Positions 8,776 through 17,805 of a stretch of DNA of 64,000 nt are shown piece after piece; position 1 is the stretch's first letter; each line of letters starts with the position of its first letter. The stretch covers positions 62,001 to 126,000 of the forward strand of contig NZ_FXXB01000008.1 in the NCBI RefSeq assembly GCF_900184245.1, read 5' to 3'. A model generated the notes under the pieces. It did not search any database. It saw only the letters and a program-made list of their open reading frames with translations, and had not been told where the DNA came from. The position numbers and the translations under genes are program-made. Source of the stretch: Brachybacterium massiliense (GTDB taxonomy: Bacteria > Actinomycetota > Actinomycetes > Actinomycetales > Dermabacteraceae).

Positions 8776-10484
8776 GCACCGAGACCACCGCCGCACCGAG
8801 CTCCTCGGTCGACGCGCGGTTCCAGGAACAGCGGCCGACCAGCCTCGGCTCGCAGATGTTCAAGCTCCTGACCACGACCGATCACAAGCTGATCGGCATG
8901 ATGTACATGGGCATGGCCTTCGCGTTCTTCGCGTTCGGCGGCCTGCTCGCGCTCGGCATCCGCACCGAGCTGTGGGAGCCCGGACTGCAGGTCGTGGTCT
9001 CGAAGGACCAGTACAACCAGCTGTTCACGATGCACGGCACGATCATGCTGCTGATGTTCGGCACGCCGCTGTTCAACGGCTTCGCGAACTACCTCGTGCC
9101 GCTCCAAATCGGCGCCGTGGACATGGCGTTCCCGCGCCTGAACATGTTCGCTTTCTGGATCACCGGCTTCGGCTCGCTGATCGTGGTCTCCGGCTTCCTC
9201 ACCCCCCAGGGCGCCGCGTCCTTCGGCTGGTTCGCCTATGCGCCGCTGTCCGACACCACGTTCTCGCCCGGCCTGGGCGGTGATCTGTGGGTGTTCGGCC
9301 TTGCCCTGCAGGGCTTCGGCACGATCCTCGGCGCGGTCAACTTCATCACCACGATCCTGTGCATGCGCATGCCCGGCATGACCATGTTCCGGATGCCGAT
9401 CTTCACCTGGAACACCCTGATCACCGCGGTGCTGGTGCTGATGGCCTTCCCGCCCCTGGCCTCCGCGCTGCTGGCGCTGGGAGCGGACCGGCGCTTCGAC
9501 GCGAACATCTTCGATCCCGCCAACGGCGGACCGATCCTGTGGCAGCACCTGTTCTGGTTCTTCGGCCACCCCGAGGTCTACATCCTGGCGCTCCCGTTCT
9601 TCGGCATCGCCTCGGAGATCATCCCGGCCTTCTCGCGCAAGCCGATCTTCGGCTACAAGACCCTGGTCGGCGCGACCATCGCGATCGCCGCGCTGTCCGT
9701 CACCGTGTGGGCGCACCACATGTACACCACCGGTGCCGTGATGCTCGACTTCTTCGCCTTCATGACGATGCTGATCGCCGTGCCGACGGGCGTGAAGTTC
9801 TTCAACTGGGTGGGCACGATGTGGCGAGGGTCGTTGACCTTCGAGACGCCGATGCTGTTCACCCTCGGCTTCCTGACCACCTTCATCTTCGGTGGCCTGA
9901 CGGGCGTGATCCTGTCCTCGCCGGTGCTGGACTTCCACATCTCCGACACCTACTTCGTGGTCGCGCACTTCCACTACGTGATGGCCGGCACCGTGGTCTT
10001 CGAGATGTTCGCGGGCTTCTACTTCTGGTGGCCCAAGATGTTCGGCTACAAGCTCAGCGAGGGTCTCGGCAAGCTGCACTTCTGGCTGCTGACCATCGGC
10101 TTCCACATGACCTTCCTCATCCAGCACTGGCTGGGCGTGGAAGGTGCCCCGCGCCGCTACGTGAACTACCTCCACGAGGACGGCTTCGACTGGATGAACC
10201 AGATCTCGACCGTGGGTGCGTTCATCATGGGCGCCTCGACTCTCCCGTTCCTGCTCAACGTGGTGCTGACCCACGTCAAGGGCAAGAAGGTCGAGGTCGA
10301 CGATCCGTGGGGCTACGGCGCCTCCCTGGAGTGGGCGACGTCCTGCCCGCCGCCGCGCCATAACTTCCACTCCCTGCCCCGCGTGCGCTCCGAGCGTCCC
10401 GCCTTCGATCTCCACCACCCGGAGGTCGCGCTGCAGGACCACATGCTCGCTGAAGAACCCGCTGTGAACCCGAGGACGAACTGA
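8772..10484 (+). CDS. ctaD: Cytochrome c oxidase subunit I
   Basis: A 570-residue catalytic subunit of the aa3 oxidase. It reduces O2 at the heme a3-CuB centre and pumps protons. About 12 membrane helices are visible. HGTIMLL carries a low-spin heme ligand. [14 protein letters not shown] contains the CuB/Tyr cross-link region and the D-channel Glu, making it an A-type enzyme. AHHMYTTG gives the CuB His pair and AHFHYVM the heme ligands. The start is GTG overlapping the ctaC stop, so translation is coupled. The C-terminal 80 residues are polar and cytoplasmic, as in other actinobacterial subunits. Confidence 0.97.
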   Translation: MSTETTAAPSSSVDARFQEQRPTSLGSQMFKLLTTTDHKLIGMMYMGMAFAFFAFGGLLALGIRTELWEPGLQVVVSKDQYNQLFTMHGTIMLLMFGTPLFNGFANYLVPLQIGAVDMAFPRLNMFAFWITGFGSLIVVSGFLTPQGAASFGWFAYAPLSDTTFSPGLGGDLWVFGLALQGFGTILGAVNFITTILCMRMPGMTMFRMPIFTWNTLITAVLVLMAFPPLASALLALGADRRFDANIFDPANGGPILWQHLFWFFGHPEVYILALPFFGIASEIIPAFSRKPIFGYKTLVGATIAIAALSVTVWAHHMYTTGAVMLDFFAFMTMLIAVPTGVKFFNWVGTMWRGSLTFETPMLFTLGFLTTFIFGGLTGVILSSPVLDFHISDTYFVVAHFHYVMAGTVVFEMFAGFYFWWPKMFGYKLSEGLGKLHFWLLTIGFHMTFLIQHWLGVEGAPRRYVNYLHEDGFDWMNQISTVGAFIMGASTLPFLLNVVLTHVKGKKVEVDDPWGYGASLEWATSCPPPRHNFHSLPRVRSERPAFDLHHPEVALQDHMLAEEPAVNPRTN

Positions 10485-10485
10485 C

Positions 10486-10902
10486 ATGAGAGCAACGGCA
10501 AAGATCTTCTGGATCCTGACGGTCTTCTTCGCGATCGTCGCCGCCGCGTACGCCTTCGTGACGTCGCGCTACGAGCCCATGGGCATGGAGATGGTGGGCG
10601 TGCCCGCGATCATCGGCCTGGCGGGTCTGGCCCTGATGATCGCTCTGACCGCCTCGATCGCGGTGAAGAAGAACGATCTCGGCGCGTCGGACGAGCTGGA
10701 CGGCGAGGTGTCCGACGACGCCGGCGTGCAGGGCAGCTTCTCCCCGTACAGCTGGGCGCCCCTGTGGGCCTCCCTGGGCGCGTCGCTCTGCTTCCTCGGC
10801 GTCGCCGCCGGCTGGTGGATCTTCGCCTTCGGCGTCATGTTCGCCATCTACGGCGTGATCCTGTGGGTCATGGAGTTCTCCACCGGCCAGCACGCGCACT
10901 GA
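10486..10902 (+). CDS. ctaF: Cytochrome c oxidase subunit IV (actinobacterial)
   Basis: A 138-residue small subunit of the actinobacterial aa3 oxidase, with four hydrophobic segments (about residues 7-23, 35-56, 90-108 and 111-130). The ATG lies one base after the ctaD stop codon, so it is the third gene of ctaCDF. The family is restricted to actinobacteria and stabilises the III2-IV2 supercomplex. The length is normal. Confidence 0.92.
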   Translation: MRATAKIFWILTVFFAIVAAAYAFVTSRYEPMGMEMVGVPAIIGLAGLALMIALTASIAVKKNDLGASDELDGEVSDDAGVQGSFSPYSWAPLWASLGASLCFLGVAAGWWIFAFGVMFAIYGVILWVMEFSTGQHAH

Positions 10903-10942
10903 TCCCTGCAGCGCCCCACCTCTCCGCGAGAGGGCACTGCAT

Positions 10943-10978
10943 GAAGGGTCCCGCATCGTTCGCGATGCGGGACCCTTC
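10943..10978. terminator. Terminator after ctaCDF
   Basis: A perfect 16-bp stem (10943-10958 with 10963-10978) with loop TTCG. The base is GAAGGG...CCCTTC, then GTC, with no U-tract. Confidence 0.88.
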
Positions 10979-11594
10979 GTCATGTCCGGGGGAGTGCGGT
11001 GCCCACGCGACTGCCCGGCAGGCGCTCGAGCGCCTGCCCATCGCCTGAGAAGGATTCCCAGCGCGTCCAGGAGCCCTGGAGGCGCCGAGAGCGTGCGCAG
11101 GGAGCGAGAGCGTGCCTAGGAGCGCCCTGACGTCTCGCGCGCGTGCTGGTGCGTTCACGGGCGGACCCGGAGCCGGCGTGCCCTCGCCGGTCTCGCAGCC
11201 CTCTGCTCACTCTCCTGCGACCACTCAGCCCCAGCACGCGGCACGCAGAGCGGTTGGCCTGCGCGTAGGGGTGGCCGGGCCGGGGGCGTGTCGTTCTGAG
11301 CCCCGAACCTTCCCACGCCACCATCCCCCGATCGAGGCTGTACTCGCCGTTACATCTGAAAACCTACGTGACCGTGGGAGTTGGCGAGCCCTGCGCGAGT
11401 TGAGGGTCCCGTCGCGAGGAGCTGCGAGGAATCGTGCCGCAGCAGCGTCGTGATCCGGTGCCAGCTGGACGCCGCCTCCCAGCCCCGCGCGAGAAGGCTC
11501 CCCGGGCACGCGGTAGCGTGGGCTCCAGACGGCATCGCACTGCGCACCGCTGCGCAGCCCGTGATGGCGCACGGACGTGGAATCGGGGGAGCAG
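10979..11594. other. Non-coding gap inside the respiratory block
   Basis: About 616 nt with no convincing gene. Open frames on both strands here lack the strong third-position G/C bias and any ribosome binding site. The region includes a 22-bp palindrome (11017-11038) and a locally A+T-richer patch (about 11340-11370). A TAGCGT at 11513-11518 could be the -10 for the small gene that follows. It may be a decayed gene or an untranslated RNA. Confidence 0.5.
11017..11038. repeat. 22-bp perfect palindrome
   Basis: Half-site GGCAGGCGCTC followed directly by its reverse complement with no spacer. It is unlike the terminators here because it has no loop. It could be a dimeric protein-binding site or a cruciform. 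Confidence 0.45.
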
Positions 11595-11873
11595 ATGATC
11601 GGCGGGGACCAGGACCTGATCGCGAAGGCGCGCGGGGAGCTCGAGCAGCTCTTCGCGGCGCAGGACGGCACGACCGGAGGCACCGCCTGGGCGCGCGGAG
11701 TCCTGGAGGCGGAGGGGCTCAGCACCACCTCGGTCTCGCTGCGTACCACCCGGGCGCTGCGGAAGCATGAGCCCCGGCTGAGCCGCGTCGCGGCCCGCTA
11801 TCTCGCCGATCTCGCGACAGGCAGACGCTCGCCGGATAACTCGGAGAAGGGCTTCAACCCGCACCTCGAGTGA
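11595..11873 (+). CDS. Uncharacterised 92-residue protein
   Basis: I do not recognise this protein. It is mostly charged and predicted helical: an N-terminal DLIAKARGELEQLF helix, a Gly/Thr linker, a RTTRALRKHEPRLSRVAARYL helix region, and a polar tail. There is no membrane segment, signal peptide or Cys/His cluster. ATG 11595 is chosen because GGGGGAG lies five bases upstream; a GTG at 11577 would add six residues. It has strong G/C third positions and its own terminator, so it is probably a real gene. It sits alone between the two convergent respiratory operons. Confidence 0.6.
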   Translation: MIGGDQDLIAKARGELEQLFAAQDGTTGGTAWARGVLEAEGLSTTSVSLRTTRALRKHEPRLSRVAARYLADLATGRRSPDNSEKGFNPHLE

Positions 11874-11947
11874 GAAGCGGGACCCGCCGGGTGAGCCCGC
11901 GGCACTGGGGCTGTGACGCCGCTGGACGCGCCCGCCCGGGCAGACGA

Positions 11948-11980
11948 GAAGGGCCCCGAGGAGATTCCTCGGGGCCCTTC
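11948..11980. terminator. Terminator between orphan gene and qcrB
   Basis: A perfect 15-bp stem (11948-11962 with 11966-11980) and loop GAT. The base is GAAGGGCCCC...GGGGCCCTTC. It serves the small gene on one side and qcrB on the other. Confidence 0.87.
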
Positions 11981-12020
11981 ATCGTTCAGCTCCGCTCGAT
12001 GAGCGGGGTGGGGGAGCGGC

Positions 12021-13709
12021 TCAGTGAGTGGCCTTCTCCGCCGGGGTGCGGTAGTCGCCGCCGGTGACCCGATCGATGACGTGCTTCTCGTGGCCGTGGT
12101 GCTCGAGCGCCTCGCGCAGCTCGGCCGGGGTGACCGGCTCGATGCGGTCCTTGAAGAAGAAGCTCGTCGCCTTCGCCCGGAGGGAGGAGACTCCCTTGCC
12201 GGCCTTGAGCGGGCGGTAGTCGTCGTGCTGGACCAGGACCCAGCGGTCGAACTCGTTCAGCGGCTCATGGATCTCGATCATGTCACCGGTGTCGGTGCGG
12301 ACGATCCGAGAGGTCTCCTCGCCGTGGAGGGCGAGATCCCGCTTCTGGCGCTGGATCGACAGGCACAGTCGCTTCGTGACGTAGAAGGACAGCACCGGCA
12401 CCACGAAGAAGGAGATCCGCAGAGCCCAGGTGAGGTCGTTGATCGACAGCTGGAGGGCGATGGCGATGAGGTCGTTCGTCGCCGCGAGCGCGAGGATCAG
12501 GTAGGTCATGATCCAGGCGACGCCGAGGCCCGTGCGCACCGGGGTGTTGTACGGCAGATCGTTGAGGTGGTGCTCGCGGTCATCACCGGTCACCCAGGCC
12601 TCGATGAACGGGTAGAGGGCGAGGACGCCCAGCAGCAGTCCGTACACCGCCATCGGGATCAGCATGTTCCACGACAGCACGTAGCCGAAGATCGTGGACT
12701 CCCAGCCCGGGATCAGGCGCAGGCCGCCGTCCGTCCAGAGCATGTACCAGTCAGGTTGCGAGCCTGCTGAGACGGGGGAGGGGTCGTAGGGACCGTAGTT
12801 CCACACGCCGTTGATCGACGTGGTCGCCGAGATCAGGGTGATGATGCCGAAGACCAGGAAGAAGAACCCGCCGGCCTTGGCCGCGTACACCGGGAACACC
12901 GGGAAGCCGACCACGTTGCGCTCGGTGCGGCCCGGGCCGGGGTACTGGGTGTGCTTGTGCAGCACCAGCAACACCAGGTGGATGCCGATCAGGCCCAGGA
13001 TCATCGCGGGCACCAGCAGGATGTGGATGGTGAACAGGCGCGGGATGATGTCGGTGCCGGGGAACTCCCCGCCGAACACGAGCATCACGATGTAGGTGCC
13101 CACCACCGGGACGGCCTTCATCAGGCCCTCGACCACGCGCAGGCCGTTGCCGGAGAGCACATCGTCCGGGAGGGAGTAGCCGGAGAAGCCGGCGACCATG
13201 CCCAGGATCATCAGGGTGAAGCCGACGAGCCAGTTGAGCTCACGGGGCTTGCGGAACGCACCGGTGAAGAACACGCGGAACATGTGCACGAAGATCGCGA
13301 CCATGAACACCAGCGCGGACCAGTGGTGCATCTGGCGGAAGAGCAGACCGCCGGTCACCTCGAAGGAGATCTCGAGCGTGGACTCATAGGCGCGGGACAT
13401 GTGCGCGCCCTGCAGCGCGGTGTACGGCCCGTTGTAGATGACCTCCTCCATGGAGGGGTCGAAGAACATCGTCAGGAAGGTGCCCGAGATCAGCAGGATG
13501 ACGAAGCTGTAGAGCGCCACCTCGCCGAACATGAACGACCAGTGGTCGGGGAAGATCTTGCGGGCGATGAACTTGACCAGGCCGCCGCCGGCGACGCGCT
13601 GGTCCAGCCAGTCGCCGCCCACCGCACCGAGCTTGTACACCCGCGAGTTCTGGTCGATGGAGGTCTGCTTCCCGGCGCTGGGAGTCGTGGTCGACACGTG
13701 ATCACGCAT
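12021..13709 (-). CDS. qcrB: Cytochrome b subunit of the bcc complex
   Basis: A 562-residue menaquinol-oxidising cytochrome b. Eight or nine membrane helices are visible. Heme b ligands come from paired His in QMHHWSALVFMVAIFVHMF and TIHILLVPAMILGLIGIH. The quinol-site motif is PDWY (SAGSQPDWYMLW), the actinobacterial version of PEWY. The C-terminal extension of about 130 residues is polar and typical of actinobacterial QcrB. ATG 13709 overlaps the qcrA stop region; a GTG at 13697 is an alternative start. It is the last gene of ctaE-qcrC-qcrA-qcrB. Confidence 0.96.
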   Translation of the reverse strand: MRDHVSTTTPSAGKQTSIDQNSRVYKLGAVGGDWLDQRVAGGGLVKFIARKIFPDHWSFMFGEVALYSFVILLISGTFLTMFFDPSMEEVIYNGPYTALQGAHMSRAYESTLEISFEVTGGLLFRQMHHWSALVFMVAIFVHMFRVFFTGAFRKPRELNWLVGFTLMILGMVAGFSGYSLPDDVLSGNGLRVVEGLMKAVPVVGTYIVMLVFGGEFPGTDIIPRLFTIHILLVPAMILGLIGIHLVLLVLHKHTQYPGPGRTERNVVGFPVFPVYAAKAGGFFFLVFGIITLISATTSINGVWNYGPYDPSPVSAGSQPDWYMLWTDGGLRLIPGWESTIFGYVLSWNMLIPMAVYGLLLGVLALYPFIEAWVTGDDREHHLNDLPYNTPVRTGLGVAWIMTYLILALAATNDLIAIALQLSINDLTWALRISFFVVPVLSFYVTKRLCLSIQRQKRDLALHGEETSRIVRTDTGDMIEIHEPLNEFDRWVLVQHDDYRPLKAGKGVSSLRAKATSFFFKDRIEPVTPAELREALEHHGHEKHVIDRVTGGDYRTPAEKATH

Positions 13710-14784
13710 CCTTGTTCTTGTGGATGTTCCAGAAGCTCGGGCCGATCGGCTCGATGAAGTCGCCGGGGGCCACCAGGTAGCCCTCGTCGTCGACCTCGAT
13801 CGGGAGCTGGGGGAGCGGGCGGTGCGCCGGACCGAAGATCACCTTGGCGCCGTCGGTGACGTCGAAGGTCGACTGGTGGCAGGGGCACAGCATGTGATGG
13901 GTCTGCTGCTCGTAGAGCGCGACCGGGCAGCCCACGTGGGTGCAGATCTTGGAGAAGGCGAGCACGCCCTCCACGCCCATCGCCATGCTCTCTTCGTTCT
14001 TGCCCAGCTTGGGATCGAAGCGGACGATCACGGCAGCGGCCTTGGCGCGCTCCTCGATGTGGTGCTCGGTCTCGCGGGTCAGCCCCTCGGGCATGACGTG
14101 GAAGATCGAGTTCATCGCGACGTCGGAGAGCTTGATCGGCGTGCCGTCGTGGTCGCGAGCGAGGCGCTGGCCCGGATTGTGGCCCCAGAAGGTGTGGTGG
14201 AGCTTGTTGCCCGGCAGCGGGCCGAGGGTGGACAGCGGCGCGAGCACGGCGATCGGCAGCGCGGCCAGGGCGGCGACCATCGCGGTGACGATCACGGGGC
14301 GGCGGGCGATGCCGGACTCCTCGAGGCCGTCGGTGATGATGCCGGCGGCGACCTCACGGGTCTCGTCGGTGCTGCGGATGTCGTGCCGCTCCTCGACCAT
14401 CTCCTCATCGGGCATCAGGGTCTTCGCCCAGTGCACGGCGGCCGCGCCGATGAAGAACACGGCGATCGCGAGACCGAGGCCGATGGTGAGGTTCGACCAC
14501 CACAGCGCCTTCGGGCTGCCCTCCTCTGCGAAGAGGTTGATGCCCGTGGGCGTCACCAGGAAGTACGCCGCGATGAATGCGGCGGTGCCGACGACGCTCA
14601 GCAGGAACATGCCGGCGACGAGGCGCTCTGCGCGCTTCTCGGCGGACTTCGAGAGGTCCGCCTGGCGGAGCTGGTGCGGGGGCAGGCCCGGGTTCGGGAA
14701 GCCGCCGCCCTCCTTGGGGGCAATGGCGCTCACGCCGCGTGCGGGGGAGCTGCCGTCGAGGTTGTTGTTCATGCTCGCATTCAC
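13702..14784 (-). CDS. qcrA: Rieske iron-sulfur subunit of the bcc complex
   Basis: A 360-residue Rieske protein with the extended actinobacterial N-terminus, which has three hydrophobic segments (about residues 57-80, 98-120 and 167-190). The 2Fe-2S ligands are in CTHVGC and CPCHQS near residues 285-310. It transfers electrons from menaquinol to the diheme cytochrome c1. GTG 14784 overlaps the qcrC stop codon (GTGA), which supports coupling; ATG at 14772 is a close alternative. Confidence 0.95.
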   Translation of the reverse strand: MNASMNNNLDGSSPARGVSAIAPKEGGGFPNPGLPPHQLRQADLSKSAEKRAERLVAGMFLLSVVGTAAFIAAYFLVTPTGINLFAEEGSPKALWWSNLTIGLGLAIAVFFIGAAAVHWAKTLMPDEEMVEERHDIRSTDETREVAAGIITDGLEESGIARRPVIVTAMVAALAALPIAVLAPLSTLGPLPGNKLHHTFWGHNPGQRLARDHDGTPIKLSDVAMNSIFHVMPEGLTRETEHHIEERAKAAAVIVRFDPKLGKNEESMAMGVEGVLAFSKICTHVGCPVALYEQQTHHMLCPCHQSTFDVTDGAKVIFGPAHRPLPQLPIEVDDEGYLVAPGDFIEPIGPSFWNIHKNKDA

Positions 14785-15581
14785 TTGGCCTTCGCCCCCA
14801 GCCACACAGCGCAGCCCAGGAGCAGGGACAGGACGATCGTCCACGCGTACAGACCCTCGGTCACAGGACCGAGCGAGCCCAGCGAGATGCCGCCGGGGGA
14901 CCCGTTCTCCTCGAGCGTCTCGAGGTAGGTGATCACGTCGCGCTTGTCCGACGGGGAGAGGTTGGTGTCGTTGAAGACGGGCATGTTCTGCGGGCCGGTC
15001 TCCATGGCCTCGTAGACGTGCTTGGGCTCCAGGCCGATCACCGGCGGCGCGTACTTGCCGCGGGTCAGGGCGCCACCGGCACCGGCGGCGTTGTGGCACA
15101 TGGCGCAGTTGATCCGGAAGATCTCGCCGCCCTTGGTGGCGTCGCCCTGGCTGGTGTCGAGCCATTCCTCGTCCGGGACAGCAGGACCGGGGCCCAGGGA
15201 GGCGACATAGGCCGCGAGCTGGCGGGTCTGCTCCTCGTTCATCTGCGGGGGCTTGCGAGCGGCCTGTGCGCCCGAGTGCTGCATCGGCATGCGGCCCGTG
15301 CCCACCTGGAAGTCGACGGCGGCCGCGCCCACGCCGATCAGCGACGGGCCGAGGGTGCTGCCGTCGGCGTCCTGGAGGCCCTCGGCGTTGACGCCGTGGC
15401 AGGTGGCGCAGTTGGCGAGGAACAATGCCTCACCCGCGTCGATGTCGTCCTGCGTGTAGGCCTCGGCCTGGGCCGTCTGCGGCTGGAAGGCCGTATACAG
15501 CCCGCCGGTCGCGACGAGCGCGAGCAGCAGGATCACGAGAAGCGCCATCGGGTGATGACGACGTGCGGCGAGAGCCTTCAC
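14781..15581 (-). CDS. qcrC: Diheme cytochrome c1 (QcrC)
   Basis: A 266-residue membrane-anchored cytochrome c with two CxxCH heme sites: CATCH (Cys58, Cys61, His62) and CAMCH (Cys159, Cys162, His163). There is an N-terminal signal anchor (about 11-32) and a C-terminal membrane helix (about 243-262). The second heme replaces a soluble cytochrome c and passes electrons directly to CuA of CtaC, as in the actinobacterial supercomplex. The start is GTG 15581, with GAGG upstream. The stop overlaps qcrA. Confidence 0.96.
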   Translation of the reverse strand: MKALAARRHHPMALLVILLLALVATGGLYTAFQPQTAQAEAYTQDDIDAGEALFLANCATCHGVNAEGLQDADGSTLGPSLIGVGAAAVDFQVGTGRMPMQHSGAQAARKPPQMNEEQTRQLAAYVASLGPGPAVPDEEWLDTSQGDATKGGEIFRINCAMCHNAAGAGGALTRGKYAPPVIGLEPKHVYEAMETGPQNMPVFNDTNLSPSDKRDVITYLETLEENGSPGGISLGSLGPVTEGLYAWTIVLSLLLGCAVWLGAKAK

Positions 15582-15672
15582 GGTTCGGACCTCGATTCGT
15601 GGAGGGGGTGGACTGTGCGATGACTGGCGGGGGCGGACGCAGCGGGCCTGAGCAGCCGTGCGTCGCCGGGGA

Positions 15673-16407
15673 TCAGAAGACCCTCCAGTTGAAGTCGACC
15701 GGGACCGCGTGACCGGAGTTCCCGAGCGTCATGATCGGATCGAGCAGGTACACGACGAAGAACAGCACGATCCAGACGACGTCCACGAAGTGCCAGTAGT
15801 AGGAGACGCAGATCGCCGAGACCTGCTCATGGGCGGTGAACTTCTCCGCGGTGTAGGCCCGCATCAGCACCATCAGGAAGGCGATCAGACCGCCGATCAC
15901 GTGGATGCCGTGGAACCCGGTGGAGAGGTAGAAGATCGAGCTGAAGGGCGAGGACGACATCGTCACGCCGTGGTGGACGAGCTCCGCGTACTCGTACGCC
16001 TGGCCGGAGACGAAGATCGCGCCGAGGATGAAGGTGAGCGTGTACCACTCGATCATCCCCCAGCCGGCGATGTTGAAGATCGAGCCCTCGCGGCGCTTGC
16101 GCGGGGTGAAGGTCTTCCCGTTGGGCCAGCGGCCCTCCGCGATGTAGACACCGATCTGGCAGGTCACGGAGCTGAAGACCAGGATGGAGGTGTTCAGCAG
16201 CGCGAAGCCGTGCGTGAAGTTCGACTGGCCGTCGGAGAAGGTCTCCGGCGCCATCGAGCGCAGGGTGAACAGCATGGCGAACAGGCCGCCGAAGAACATC
16301 AGCTCGCTGGCGAGCCAGACGAGGGTGCCGATCTGCGTCGGATTCGGGCGGCCCACCGCTGGTGCGGCAGCGGGGGCGGAGCGCTCAGGCAAGGTCGCAG
16401 TAGTCAC
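15673..16407 (-). CDS. ctaE: Cytochrome c oxidase subunit III
   Basis: A 244-residue subunit III with an Ala/Pro-rich N-terminus of about 28 residues and seven hydrophobic segments. The family motifs include STGFHGIHVIGG and SYYWHFVDVVWIVLF near the C-terminus. It stabilises proton uptake in subunit I. It is the first gene of ctaE-qcrCAB, with the usual separation from ctaCDF. The GTG start has no ribosome binding site, but CATAAT lies six bases upstream, so a leaderless mRNA is likely. Confidence 0.95.
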   Translation of the reverse strand: MTTATLPERSAPAAAPAVGRPNPTQIGTLVWLASELMFFGGLFAMLFTLRSMAPETFSDGQSNFTHGFALLNTSILVFSSVTCQIGVYIAEGRWPNGKTFTPRKRREGSIFNIAGWGMIEWYTLTFILGAIFVSGQAYEYAELVHHGVTMSSSPFSSIFYLSTGFHGIHVIGGLIAFLMVLMRAYTAEKFTAHEQVSAICVSYYWHFVDVVWIVLFFVVYLLDPIMTLGNSGHAVPVDFNWRVF

Positions 16408-16413
16408 GTCACC

Positions 16414-16419
16414 ATTATG
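16414..16419 (-). promoter_or_regulatory. Leaderless-type -10 for ctaE-qcrCAB
   Basis: On the minus strand CATAAT, then GGTGAC, then the GTG start of ctaE. It has five of six matches to TATAAT. Confidence 0.45.
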
Positions 16420-16437
16420 TCGTGTCGTCAGATTCGG

Positions 16438-16463
16438 TGTGCCGGTTCACGACGACCGGCACA
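16438..16463. promoter_or_regulatory. Inverted repeat between ctaE and trpD
   Basis: Arms TGTGCCGGT and ACCGGCACA (perfect, 9 bp) around 8 nt. It lies about 20 bp upstream of the ctaE -10, where a transcription factor dimer would fit. Confidence 0.45.
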
Positions 16464-16577
16464 TCGCGGGGCCTGCGCCCCGGGCGGACCGCCACAGCAT
16501 ATCCCTCCTGACGCCGTGTCACGAACCCAGACACGCACCGAATAGCCCCAGGTGGTCGCCCATGTGCGCAGACGTGA

Positions 16578-16601
16578 CCGTTCCGTGATCCGTTCCGTGA
16601 T
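16578..16601 (+). repeat. Tandem 12-bp duplication upstream of trpD
   Basis: Two exact head-to-tail copies of CCGTTCCGTGAT about 40 bp before the trpD start. They may be a recent slippage product or a pair of binding sites. Confidence 0.7.
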
Positions 16602-16642
16602 CAGGTCGACTGACGGGCCGTGCGGGATGCGATGATCGGTCC

Positions 16643-17725
16643 ATGAACGACAACATCCCCACCTGGTCCCGGATCACGGCGCAGCTCGTGCGCGGCGAGG
16701 AGCTCGACGGCGGTGCGGCCGCCTGGGCGATGGACGAGGTCATGTCGGGGAACGCGAGCGCGGTGCAGCTCGCCGGGTTCCTCGTGTCTCTGCAGTCCAA
16801 GGGGGTGACCAGCACCGAGCTCGAGGCGCTGGCCGACTCGATGATCGCCCACGCACGCCCGGTGGACGCTCCTCGAGAGGCGATCGACATCGTCGGCACC
16901 GGAGGCGATCTCGCGCAGACCGTGAACATCTCCACGATGGCCTCCGTGGTGATCGCCGCCACCGGCCGCATTGTCGTCAAGCACGGCAATCGCGCCTCCA
17001 CCTCCCGCTCCGGCTCGGCGGACGTGCTCGAGGCGCTCGGCATCCGCCTGGATCTTCCGGTGCCCGAGGTGGAGGCGCTGGTGGAACGGGTGGGGATGAC
17101 CTTCCTGTTCGCGCAGGTGTTCCATCCCTCGATGAAGTACGCCGCGGAGGCACGCAGGGGGCTGGGGATCCCGACCGTGATGAACATCCTGGGCCCGATC
17201 ACGAATCCGGCGCGTCCGCGGGCCAGCGCCGTCGGCGTCGCCGACCCGTCGATCGCGCCCACCGTGGCGGGCGTCTTCGCCTCGCGCGGCACCAGCGCGC
17301 TCGTCTTCCGCGGGCAGGACGGGCTGGACGAGCTGACGGTGACCGCGCCGTCGGACGTCTGGGAGGTGCGTGGGGGAGAGATCGCTCAGCATGTGCTGGA
17401 TCCGGCCGTTCTGGTCGAAGTACCGCGCAGCGGGCACGACGCGCTGCGCGGGGGCACTGCTGAGGAGAACGCGCAGGTGGCTCGTGATCTGTATGCGGGA
17501 GAGAGCAGCGGACGCATGGGCCCGATCCGCGACGCGGTGCTGCTGAACGCGGCCGCGGGCGTCGTCGCCTTCGACGGGATCGGCCAGAGCGCCGGGGCCG
17601 GCTTCGAGGGCAGGTTCGTGGCGGCGTTCGAGGAGGTGCGCGCCGCTCTGGACTCCGGTGCCCCCGCGGACCTCATCGGACGCTGGGCCGCGGCGTCGCA
17701 GGAGGCCTTCGCCCGGCAGAGCTGA
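16643..17725 (+). CDS. trpD: Anthranilate phosphoribosyltransferase
   Basis: A 360-residue TrpD that joins anthranilate and PRPP in tryptophan biosynthesis. Conserved motifs are GTGGD (about residue 84), NISTM, the substrate loop KHGNR, and the HPSMKYAAEAR region. There are no other trp genes here; the position next to ctaE is seen in other actinobacteria. The start ATG has no ribosome binding site, and GATGAT sits six bases upstream, so it may be leaderless. Two short tandem repeats precede it. Confidence 0.95.
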   Translation: MNDNIPTWSRITAQLVRGEELDGGAAAWAMDEVMSGNASAVQLAGFLVSLQSKGVTSTELEALADSMIAHARPVDAPREAIDIVGTGGDLAQTVNISTMASVVIAATGRIVVKHGNRASTSRSGSADVLEALGIRLDLPVPEVEALVERVGMTFLFAQVFHPSMKYAAEARRGLGIPTVMNILGPITNPARPRASAVGVADPSIAPTVAGVFASRGTSALVFRGQDGLDELTVTAPSDVWEVRGGEIAQHVLDPAVLVEVPRSGHDALRGGTAEENAQVARDLYAGESSGRMGPIRDAVLLNAAAGVVAFDGIGQSAGAGFEGRFVAAFEEVRAALDSGAPADLIGRWAAASQEAFARQS

Positions 17726-17754
17726 GGCGAGGGCCGCCCGAGCCCGCACGGCAA

Positions 17755-17783
17755 GAAGCCCCCGGCGCGGCGCCGGGGGCTTC
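17755..17783. terminator. Bidirectional terminator trpD/RAM protein
   Basis: Inverted repeat GAAGCCCCCGGCGC with its complement up to 17783; the inner pairs form the loop. The base GAAGC...GCTTC has no U-tract. Confidence 0.82.
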
Positions 17784-17805
17784 CTGCGTCGGCCCGCAGT
17801 GCGGC

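Noticed and set aside
11112-11453. 113-codon frame in the respiratory gap
   Set aside because: Weak third-position bias, no ribosome binding site, Arg/Ala/Pro-rich composition without structure, and overlapping frames of equal quality on the other strand.
16601-17749. Minus-strand frame opposite trpD
   Set aside because: It overlaps the complete trpD gene and lacks any motif.
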